DNA of 64,000 bases, taken from positions 149,720,808 to 149,784,807 of the forward strand of contig OW804095.1 of NCBI GenBank assembly GCA_942159475.1, written 5' to 3'. This DNA comes from Sthenelais limicola. Lineage: Eukaryota; Annelida; Polychaeta; Phyllodocida; Sigalionidae. The number at the start of each line of letters is the position of its first letter. Within the stretch, counting starts at the first letter, position 1. The notes under the pieces were generated by a model. The model searched no databases. It was given only the letters and a program-made list of their open reading frames with translations, and had not been told where the DNA came from. Positions 10,965-22,900 of this stretch are shown one piece after another. The position numbers and the translations under genes are program-made.

Positions 10965-13900
10965 TTAGCTGGTTGAATGAAGGGAGCCAGTGAGGGGATG
11001 AGTAGCTGACAGCTGGAGTGCCTCATCATAAGCCTGTATAAAAGGTGAGCCACTCTTTGCACTGAGCTGGCTATTGTTAGACGACCTTTCCTCCTCTATA
11101 GAGGCCAGGTCCTTGGTCAGTATGCGGGAGGAGGTGAGAGCAGGTGGCGGGGGTGAATACGGGATCCCCACTCCTGAATATGAGCCACTCCTGGATGTCC
11201 CATATTTAGCCCCGGAACCCCCACTTCCTCCAGTACCGACGTCCCACTTCCATTTGGTGCTTGCTGTGCCTTTACAGTGAGTGTCTGGAGGTAGGGTTGT
11301 TTCATAATGCGTTAAAATGGTGGAAATGGAGTCCTGGAAATCAAGGTGAAGTTCATCTGTGTTTTGAAGGGCGTCTGAAGTGACTGAAGTGGCTTGGGTT
11401 GAATCACTGCCAGCAGAGGCAGTTGATGAGCGTCTTGTTCGTTCTCTGCCACTAGGTGTCACCCCTGTCACACCATCTGCCTTCTGGATATCGCTGAGAA
11501 CTCTGGCGATGTACGGGGGAGTGGGAGGCAGGGAGATGTTGGGTGGAGGGGGCAGTGGTATATTACTCATCTCATAATTCAAGACATTAGGGTGTTTAGG
11601 AGGCACTGGGGAGTCCAAGGACCTGGAGATCACCCTGGAGGAGATGGAGGGTAGTGGACAGTCTGAGAGCATTTCATAATCCAGTGACTCCATGGAGTCT
11701 GCTGTGCTTCTCTGGGGCTTGGGCAGCTCTGGGCTGCTGTCAGTGAAGTACTTGAGGGGATAGCCGTTAGGGGTCGTGCTTCTAGAAGTGTTGGAGACGC
11801 CAGTGGAACAAGCGCTGGAAGACAAGTAAAGGGGTTTTAGCTTGTGGGGTGAGGTCAGAAAGATCCTTGGTTTGATCATGTTCTGCAGATGATTTCATTT
11901 TACTCATACTATTTTAAAAGGTCCAGTGTATTATCTAAGTGAAATACTTGACTATTATGGGTTATGGTCTTGGTAAAGTCATTCCACCATCCAAGAACCA
12001 GGGGAAACTCTGACTTTTAAGGAAACGATTAAGAGTAAAACTTTCATTTGTAATCCAATGAATTGGTTCAAGGGTTAAAATCATACTACACACTATGTGT
12101 TAAAACTGAGGCTCATTTCCTACCAATTATACACATGTCACTGTACTTGCAAGAATGGATTGTATATTGTCATATCATTTTGTGTATCGATTAATAAACG
12201 TTTCTAATAACAAAAATTAAAAAATGTTTGATTGCAAGGCCTGGAAATGTCAGCCATGTTTGTTTACTTACCACACACCAAGTTTGGCATTCCACTGATG
12301 CACATGATGGTCACCAGAGCGAGGTGGCCAGAGTTGAGCGTAGTTGAAGAGCGGTAGAGAGAAGGGGATGCCCTGCCTCCTGTGAGAGTTCTCCCCAGAA
12401 CTCGTCAGGTCCCGTCCCTTGGACAAACTCAGGCCACTCTCTTGTGTGTCAGAATCTCGGGAATCCCCGTCATGGCCGAGAACTCGTCTGAAGGCAGGAG
12501 ACTGCTGGAGCTTGCCGAATGTGATCTCGCCTGCCTTTACCATGGAGCGCACAATGCGGTCCCCTATGGAGTCCTGGGAATAAGGAGAGAAGGGTAAAGG
12601 AAAAATAGAGATTCAGTGACAAAAGAATATATTGCTAAGGGATTTGAAACAGACGTTACCATAAAGCTGAGGATGGTGTAGGTTTATAGAAATTGAGGTG
12701 TAGGCGAGATTTTTTATCATCCATCAGCCTCTGAATGGAGGTTTCTAATCCATTTAGAAATAGTAGGCCTACATTTATATAGAGTTAACAAAACCTCATT
12801 GGTTTAGTATTTATTATTAGTGAATATGTGTTAAGGTTAATATTACTATAAAATAAATATTACTATTAGGGAGTATGAAGGGTTACTGCTCACCTGGAGT
12901 CCACCAATGCCAGCATGTTGGTGTAAAGGTCTGTACACAGGCCAGCACAGGGTGAGGGCCACATGCGGCACGTAGGCAGTCATCATGTAGCACACGGTGA
13001 AGAACTCTATACAGATGAGACTCACTGCCATCACTGAGGCATCACTCACTGGGTATGACATCTGGATTATCACCTGAAATAAAAATTATACAAATAACAA
13101 TACAGGTATTGTTTTTATTGCAATGCTTTTGGTAGGTAATACTGACTTCTACTCAAGTTGAGTGCCCTTATGACCTCACTTCTTGAAACTGCCTTGTCCT
13201 ATTGCTAATTATTATTATTGTCAGGAAGGACTGGCTCCTGACAGGCAGAATTAAATAAATATTTCATGTTTATAGGCCATGAGCCAATGCACTCAAAATA
13301 GACTTTTCGTTCCCGTTTTGGGGGTACTACAAAATTTTTTAGTGCCCTGACAAACTTGTTTAACAAAAAACCATAATCCTTACCTTTGCCAAGGTGGTGT
13401 GTTGCACACAAGTAACTATGGTAACCGATTTGATTTGTGGTAGTTTCTGCCTGAAGGTGGCGCTGGTGATGGCTCCCATAACGCCCCCTAGGATGGGCAG
13501 GAGAGCTGTGCCCACCAGGAGCCGCCAGGTGGTCAGGTTCCATATTCCACAGAAGGCGACAGCATCAATAGTGAACTCCATGAGCATGAGGAGGAGGCAG
13601 GTGGGGGGAATGGCTCTGTCTAACCTGGGCAGTGTCGAGGGGCCATACCTGTAGGCAGCAGGTATAAGTATTCATTTAATGACATTATTATTTATATATA
13701 ATAATCAACTGTTTATACACTATGGCTATTATTTGTTTCCACCTGTAGATGAAACTTTGATGTAACTGTTGTTGATGTGGAAATAAAGTTAAATAACAAT
13801 AATAATGTAGGTAATTACTATGAAATGAAGTTAAATGATAATGATAATAATGTAGATAATTACTATGGGGCAAATTCATAGTTTAACAGACCTAAGGCAT

Positions 13901-16900
13901 CGTCAAAATCATATGGAAGCCTAAGCAGCAAGTGTGACAGGCGGACAAGAAACATGAAGAAAGTTCTAAACAGTTGAAAGTAGTTCTAAAGGCATTAGAT
14001 CCCTCTGTTACTGTGAACTCGTCTTCACAGTAACATTACGAGCATATCCTAAAATAATGCTCACATATATGTATATAGGTTTGGTTCATTATGCAGGCAT
14101 ACATAACTTTATATATGCCCTTATGTTTTGAATTAACTAAATGAAATAGACCCATTACTCCTTAAGCCCCTTGAACATTGTGTTTGATATATGACCATAC
14201 AATTCTGGCATAGGTCATATATATATCACAATGTTCCTCAGGGCTCAAGTCATTTGGGGTATATTTCTTCAATATAAATGTTCCTCTCTATAAGACCAGA
14301 AGGATGGTAGGGTGGTTTCTGTATGGTACTCTTCCTTTCACCTGGAGGTTCTACCCTGCTCCTGGGTGTGGCAATATAACATAGTTTACTTACCTCTGTA
14401 TAAGAAGCCCCACAAAGATGGGTCCTGCTATGAGTATTAGAGCACCGGAGATGTAGACGTAGGGACCGGACACGTGGTCATAAGCCAGGCCCAGGAAATT
14501 ACCATAAGCAAACAGCCAGAATGGCATGACACCTGGTGGAGAGATATGATAACAATGGTTTAATATGGTTCCCTGGCTAAAGCCTTCATTTCCCTATACT
14601 ACTTCCAGCACACAAGGTGGCGACTTAGGTCTGACAATGAGTGAGGTGCTATTCCCAGCCTAATGAATGTATGAATGTATGAATGTAAATTTATGTATGT
14701 ATGTATGTATGTATGTATGTATGTGTATATCGTTTATTTCCAGTTGACATTCAAAGTACATTCCAAACAATTGTAATAATAATAATATATCTGAAAATGG
14801 GTAGCCCCGTCTATCAGAATCATAGCTCATCATAATCAACCCAAAATAACTCTTCCATTATATAACATAGGGCCTAGTATACACCTCACTGAGTAGTGGA
14901 CTATTCTGAGATCACAAAGGTCACCTAATGAGTTGGTTAAAGGAGGGTGAATATCGGATGAGTTGAGTAATGGATATTGATTGAAACTAACGAGTTTATT
15001 ATCTATGCCTTGAATAATCTAAAAAGAAACATTCCAAAGCCATTTCTTTTACATTCCCGTTCCCCCAGTGGTTCGGGTGGTGGGGTTGAGTATATAGCCC
15101 AGTGGTATACATATGTTATACGTATCTCAATCTAGATGCATTGTTTTAGTTCTTATTTCAATCTAATCTTTTTCATATGTTAAGGTGTAATGCTTGCAAT
15201 GGGGGTCTTATCCCATAATTACTGTTGCGATGAAATAATGACAGTAATATTAATAAACCTACAAGTGGATGCAGTTACTGCAGTTAACATTATTCGAAGG
15301 TGCACACTTTGTCCGTCCTTTATTGAACGCTTTTGCACAAGAGAACCCGGGCAGTTATACATGATCTTTAGTGAGGAGTGTGTACCTGTCAGCATAACAT
15401 GGATTAGGCTACTATGGTAAACAGCCCCTATGTGGGAGGCTAGCATGGCACAATATAGCCTTCCTGACGACCCTTCCACTGGTGTATAACTGTACACCAT
15501 AGTCAGAGCCGTAGCCGTTGGGTACAATAGTAACAATACACCTTCTCTCAATCATACTAGTGTTGACATCAATACTACCTGTCCACACAATTATAGTCAC
15601 AGCACACTGTAGGTAATCTGTAACTAGTGTTGACATTGAATATAAATCTGATATACTCCAGTTTGGTGATAAAATCTCCTCAGTATATTCGACATTTAAT
15701 TTACATGTGTTTTCCAACACACATTTTCTCCCCTAAGTTATCATAGTATTTTGATGTCATTAAATAGTGTGATTGTCCAGAGAGATAAACCAATACAAGG
15801 TAAACAAAAAATAAAAAAGGAAGAAGGAATTAAGATGCATGCAAAATTGAAGAAGTCCAGTGTTGGGGTTAGATTTCCTACAGACATTGTCTGCCCTTTA
15901 AAAAGAGACAACTGCAGAAAACCTATTAATCCAACTCTGACGTCTGATTATGGGTAAAAATGTGCAACGGCCTTTTAAGCTTTCACACACAAAATCCTTG
16001 CTATTTTGGAACTTTTGTAATGAATGTGTCGATATTTCCATCTTACTCACATGGATATATAGTAAAGTTAACTAATGTTCCCAGGAATGGGGCCACTAAT
16101 TATGTAATGTGTCCAGGAATTGGACCACTAATTAGCTTGTAATTGTAGCTTGTGTGGGAGACCGTACATGAGCATAATAATCAATGTGTGTGTATTGTTA
16201 GCACGGAACATTTCCTGACCAATGCGTCCATTTGCCTATACTACTTACATCAGACGAGGTGGCTACAGTATAAAGTCTGTTTACACAATTGTGTAATATC
16301 TTGTCACAAGACCCTCCAGTCCTCATCTGTTGCATGTGTTAATAGCCATTCTCCTCGGCATCAGGACTGACCGACCCTCGTGCTCGATACAAGTAATGAC
16401 GAATATTAAGAAAGCTCATTATACTAATAAGCTTAATTACCCTATTTACTCTAACGCGTATTTCACAAGCATTTTTGCCACTGTAAACAAGGCTTATTTA
16501 GGAGAACATCCTCAAGTCTTTGAGAACCCTGTGACTATAGTGTGCTTATTGAAACATTGTGTGATTTATTAGTATAGGTTTGCACTGGCAACAGGTTCTA
16601 ATTCATTATTTCTTTGGGATGTTGAAATATAATACTTATTCATTCTTTATAGAACCAATTTTTAGGGGGTTTTTTTCAGTCGAAGGTTGAACTTGCTCAT
16701 GACAATGAGTGCTATATTGGTTCCTGACAAAACTGAATGTACTGCACAATCAGCCTGCAGTTCAGCATTGTTTCATGCAGTAGGAATCAAAGATGCTATA
16801 TATGGGTTCCTGACAACTAAATACACTGCACAATCAGCTTGTAGTGCAGCAATGTTTCATGCAGTAGGAACCAAAGATGAATGTACTGCACAATCAGCTT

Positions 16901-19900
16901 GCAGTTTAGCATTGTTTCATGCAGTAGGAATCAAAGATGAATGTACTGCACAATCAGCTTGCAGTTCAGCATTGTTTCATGCAGTAGGAATCAAAGATGT
17001 ATGTACTGCACAATCAGCTTGTAGTTCAGCATTGTTTCATGCAGTAGGAATCAAAGATGAATGTACTGCACAATCAGCTTGCAGTTTAGCATTGTTTCAT
17101 GCAGTAGGAATCAACGATGAATGTACTGCACAATCAGCTTGCAGTTCAGCATTGTTTCATGCAGTAGGAACCAAAGATGTATATACTGCACAATGAGCTT
17201 GCAGTTCAGCATTGTTTCATGCAGTAGGAATTAAAGATGCTATAAAAAAACTTCTATCGAGTTTAGATGAAACTAACATATTACTGATATTTGGGTTTCT
17301 CCTGTATCCAAGACTATAGTTTATCTCTAAATTGGTTGCATTATATACCGTTACAAATGAAATAGTTCCCATTTCTGCCAATTTTATATTCATTCCGTTG
17401 TATTCAACAGTGTATAACCAGCAGCATCCTGATGTGGATTTGTAGCAGGCTAAAACAACTCGAAAGCCTATGGTTGGAACGGTAATTGAGGCTAAAAGCT
17501 GAATAGAAGCCCTACAAGTATTGTTAATTATGACTACAAGTATATATATAGAAATTAGTTTGTAGAATTCAAGAGCATAGTATTGATATGAAGCTAATGT
17601 GATTTGTTTTGAAGAGTAGTTGTTTATTATTCACTCACAAAATGGAATTTGTTTTAGCTAAAGAATCATAATTAATGTCAATAAATGATATATGCTTATT
17701 ATGCTTTATTGTGACCAGAAATACCCACACAGACACTCGTGGCAGAACTGTTGAATAAGCAGAACTAGAAAGTCTGGTACAATAATTAATAAATAAATAA
17801 ATGAATAAATAAGTAAATAAATAAATGAAAACAAGCTGATACTCACCATAGGCTGCTGTGGTGATAATGAGGGTGTGCACCAGGGCGAGCTCCACGTGCG
17901 CCTGCTGGATTACAGACATCATGGGGGACATCATTCCCGTGGGGCAGCATCCCAGGATGAGCAGACAGACCACTGTATGAATGGGTAGACCCAGCGCTAC
18001 AGATAGTCCTATAGAAACCTGTGTAATTATACCGAATAGCCCGATGTCAATGTCAAATCAATCGAGACGGAGGGTCAAAGCGCACGACACCCCAAAGGGG
18101 TGGAGTGCGCTTTGACCCGACGTCGAGATCGATTTGACATCGACAGAGGGCTATTCAGTATTTATTTCATACTAGATCAACAAGATTAACACAATTTTAA
18201 TAGCATTTTACCCTGATTTCCATTGAACTTTGGCCATGACGGCGATCTTCGAAGTCAATTTAACAGGAAATACTTGATATTACTATGCAGATTGTTCACT
18301 TACTCTAGGCGTTTCTTTCCACCGATTCATTTAAATCTGACCATCTACGACTGAATAATTCTTTAAATAATCGTATATTTTCTGGATTTTGAAGCTATTT
18401 AGTTATTTTATTTCCATAGGTCTCGCCATATTTAGATTCTTATTCTTCGAAGTGGGGATTACTTTTTCTCTCCCTGGTTACCAAGTCATGATACGTTCAC
18501 AAAAAATGTCAACAAACCATAACTTTCGTCTTTATTTAGACAATAAATAAGCAATACATATCATATTTCTCAAATTACTTTCTCAACATGGAGAATAAAA
18601 CTTTCGTCGCTGATGTTAGCTCCGGCAAATACACATCTTGCTGTTTGTTGCTGGTCACTTGAACTAGCGAACGTACAGCCATGCCGGCATTGAAAAAGCG
18701 GGTCAAGCAGACGATTTTAATTCTGGCTTCTCATTGGTCAGATCAAGTCATGTGATGCTCGAAAATAGTTCGGTTGTAATCACATACGTATGTGATACGA
18801 GATTTCTAATCGCACCCCCGAATCAGGCGCTCTGTAATCACATACGTATGTAATAACATAGTATATAGCACAGTATGAATGGGTAGACCCAGCGCTACAG
18901 ATAGTCCTATAGAAACCTGTGTAACATGGTATATAGTACAGTATGAATGGGTAGACCCAGTGCCACAGATAGTCCTATAGAAACCTGTGTAACATAGTAT
19001 ATAGCACAGTATGAATGGGTAGACCCAGCGCTACAGATAGTTCTATAGAAACCTGTGTAACATAGTATATAGTACAGTATGAATGGGTAGACCCAGCGCT
19101 ACAGATAGTCCTATAGAAACCTGTGTAACATAGTATATAGCACTGTATGAATGGGTAGACTGAGTGCTACAGATAGTTCTATAGAAACCTGTGTAACATA
19201 GTATATAGCACTGTATGAATGGGTAGACTGAGTGCTACAGATAGTTCTATAGAAACCTGTGTAACATAGTATATAGCACAGTGTGAATGGGTAGACCCAG
19301 CGCTACAGATAGTCCTATAGAAACCTGTGTAACATAGTATATAGCACAGTATGAATGGGTAGACCCAGTGCCACAGATAGTCCTATAGAAACCTGTGTGA
19401 TATAGTATATAGCACAGTATGAATGGGTAGACCCAGCGCTACAGATAGTCCTATAGAAACCTGTGTAATATAGTATATAGCACAGTATGAATGGGTAGAC
19501 CCAGCGCTACAGATAGTCCTATAGAAACCTGTGTGATATAGTATATAGCACAGTATGAATGGGTAGACCAAGCGCTACAGATAGTCCTATAGAAACCTGT
19601 GTAACATAGTATATAGCACAGTATGAATGGGTAGACCCAGCGCTACAGATAGTCCTATAGAAACCTGTGTAACATAGTATATAGCACTGTATGAATGGGT
19701 AGACCCAGCGCTACAGATAGTCCTATAGAAACCTGTGTAACATAGTATATAGCACAGTATGAATGGGTAGACCCAGCGCTACAGATAGTCCTATAGAAAC
19801 CTGTGTAACATAGTATATAGCACTGTATGAATGGGTAGACCCAGCGCTACAGATATAGATGGAAGCTAGCTAGGGTTTGGTGAGTCGAACTTTTATCCAT

Positions 19901-22900
19901 CAAGGTTGTCAAGGATGGATAAAAGTTCGACTCACCAAACCCGTGGTAGATTCCATATTTATTTCACCCCTTTTACGTCGATATTACTGGTCATACTTTA
20001 CCAAAATCGCATTTTTAGATATGATTATTCGACTCAACTTTTAATTTTAAGTTCCTAGCCCTAGTATTTCCAGAGAAAATCGGTAAAACGATCGAGTGGG
20101 CGATAATATGAGTTCCGCAAAATCAAAACAATGTTGTTGTATCAGTCGGGGGCGCGGTAATTTTCATGTTATCACCCGCTCCCACTGAGCGGGAGATACA
20201 ATGCTGAAGGTATGGGCTACTCCCAAGAGGGGTGAAATAAAGTCCTATAGAAACCTGTGTAACATAGTATATAGCACTGTATGAATGGGTAGACCGAGCG
20301 CTACAGATAGTCCTATAGAAACCTGTGTAACATAGTATATAGCACTGTATGAATGGGTAGACCGAGCGCTACAGATAGTCCTATAGAAACCTGTGTAACA
20401 TAGTATATAGCACTGTATGAATGGGTAGACCCAGCGCTACAGATAGTCCTATAGAAACCTGTGTAACATAGTATATAGCACAGTATGAATGGGTAGACCC
20501 AGCGCTACAGATAGTCCTATAGAAACCTGTGTAACATAGTATATAGCACTGTATGAATGGGTAGACCGAGCGCTACAGATAGTCCTATAGAAACCTGTGT
20601 AACATAGTATATAGCACAGTATGAATGGGTAGACCCAGCGCTACGGATAGTCCTATAGAAACCTGTGTAACATAGTATATAGCACTGTATGAATGGGTAG
20701 ACCGAGCGCTACAGATAGTCCTATAGAAACCTGTGTAACATAGTATATAGCACTGTATGAATGGGTAGACTGAGTGCTACGGATAGTCCTATAGAAACCT
20801 GTGTAACATAGTATATAGCACTGTATGAATGGGTAGACCGAGCGCTACAGATATTCCTATAGAAACCTGTATAACATAGTATATATAGCACTGTATGAAT
20901 GGGTAGACCGAGTGCTACGGATAGTCCTATAGAAACCTGTGTAATATAGTAGGCCTATACATATAGCACAGTATGAATGGGTAGACCCAGCGCTACAGAT
21001 AGTCCTATAGAAACCTGTGTAACATAGTATATAGCACTGTATGAATGGGTAGACCGAGCGCTACGGATAGTCCTATAGAAACCTGTGTAACATAGTATAT
21101 AGCACTGTATGAATGGGTAGACCCAGCGCTACAGATAGTCCTATAGAAACCTGTGTAACATAGTATATATAGCACTGTATGAATGGATAGACCCAGCGCT
21201 ACAGATAGTCCTATAGAAACCTGTGTAACATAGTATATAGCACTGTATGAATGGATAGACCCAGCGCTACAGATAGTCCTATAGAAACCTGTGTAACATA
21301 GTATATAGCACTGTATGAATGGGTAGACCCAGCGCTACAGATAGTCCTATAGAAACCTGTGTAACATAGTATATATAGCACTGTATGAATGGGTAGACCC
21401 AGCGCTACGGATAGTCCTATAGAAACCTGTGTAACATAGTATATAGCACTGTATGAATGGATAGACCCAGTGCTACAGATAGTCCTATAGAAACCTGCGT
21501 AGGCCTAATATAGAGACCACCATATGCTACTAATGGGTAGACCCATCTCTCCCGTCTCTCTCCCCTCTCTCTCTCTCCCCTCTCCTCTCCCTCCCGCTCT
21601 CTTTCTCCCCCTATCTCCCCTCTCTCCCCCTCCCTTTCTCTCTCCCCCTGCCTTCCTTCTCTCTCCCCTCTTTCCCCCTCTCTCTCCCTCTCCTCTTTCT
21701 TTCCCTCCCCTCTATATCCCTCCCTCCCCCTCTCTCTCCCCGCTTTTTTTTTTTTTGACGATTTTATTTTGACAGCTTCTCCAGCGTTGGACGCGAGAAC
21801 AGGCGTCTTACAAAACGTACAAGGTTTTCATCCTGCTGCTGTATACTAAACTACTGAATATTAGAGAAGATTTACCAAATACAAATACAAATACAAGTAA
21901 AGATACAAATACAGGTGCAAATATAAATACCAATACCAATACCAAATACAAATATGAGTACAAATCAATCATGTATATAAATGTTATTATAGTGTGTTAC
22001 AGATCCGAGGACAATATAGGCGCATATCAGTAGCGCATAAGATCATATACTTCACTTTGTGTTTAGAGTGAGTATTACGAGTAATGAGTAATGAGTATCC
22101 CTAACACCAGTACAGGTGCAGGGGGTTTATGAGGATATGAGTCTAATGGTTTGGGGGAGGTCGGGGGTGGGCATGGGGGGAGGGGGAGTGGGTATGCTAG
22201 TTGACAATGTTTTTGAGCCTATTTTTCAGGGAGGCTTTCATTGTTAATTCCTTCACATCATTTGGAAGGCTGTTCCATGTGGTTCCACCCAGATAACCCG
22301 GCCTTTTGTTTCCTCTTTGGCCTTTTTCTTTGGGTCGGTTTGGGTTCAGGTGTTTTAGGTGTGTTGGATCGGGTAGAGGTGGAGTGTGCTCTGTTGTGAG
22401 CTATCAATAAGAGCTGGATTTTCCTCCGTTTTTCTAGTGAATCAATTTTGTGGTTAATCATTGGAATGCAGACATTCTCCCTCCTCTTGAGGAGTGCTGC
22501 TATTCTGACTCCTTTATTCAGGGACCTATCAAGTTTTTGCTGGGAAATGGCTGAGGCGAAAATGGCTTTTCCCACCCCTCTTTCCCCCGCCCTCTCTATC
22601 TCCCCCTTCCCTCTCCCTCTCCTATGTTTTTTTATTGAGGTGTTTTATTTCATTTACTACCAATCATTCTAACATCATACAATAATACGCCTGTCAGCCA
22701 TGCTGAAGTAGCCTATTATCACGTTGCCTATGAGAAAAAATATTTTAATTCAAGATTCATCAGTCCAATACTCATTATCCCCATTATCTATCTAACTACA
22801 ACATACTATTCTACATCAAGATCAGTTAGGCCTACATTCTAACGTCAAATACAATTACCGTAGTCCCCCCTACTTCAAATGTCTCTCCTGTATACTAACA

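Larger units (their letters stand above)
14533..17846 (-). other. SLC10-like intron 2
   Basis: A 3.3-kb intron. It contains a (TATG)n-tailed repeat near 14660-14850, the 60-bp tandem repeat at 16735-17240 and an AAAT-type microsatellite at about 17785-17830. Other open frames are short and unconvincing. Confidence 0.75.

Noticed and set aside
11074..11577. Plus-strand frames over 11074-11577
   Set aside because: Antisense shadows of the SLC10 last exon.
16687..17196. 169-residue repeat protein
   Set aside because: Frame follows from a 60-bp tandem repeat inside an intron on the antisense strand; kept as a repeat and discussed as a finding only.
18004..18020. TTTCTATAG|GAC as the exon 2 acceptor
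   Set aside because: It breaks the frame with exon 1. ACACAG|GTTTCT at 18018 keeps phase 0 and yields the family sequence MPL-VSIGLS.
19383..19571. Minus-strand frame containing GLSVALGLPIHTV as an extra SLC10 exon
   Set aside because: It is made of minisatellite units; no suitable donor site exists within a unit, so a true extra exon is not supported.
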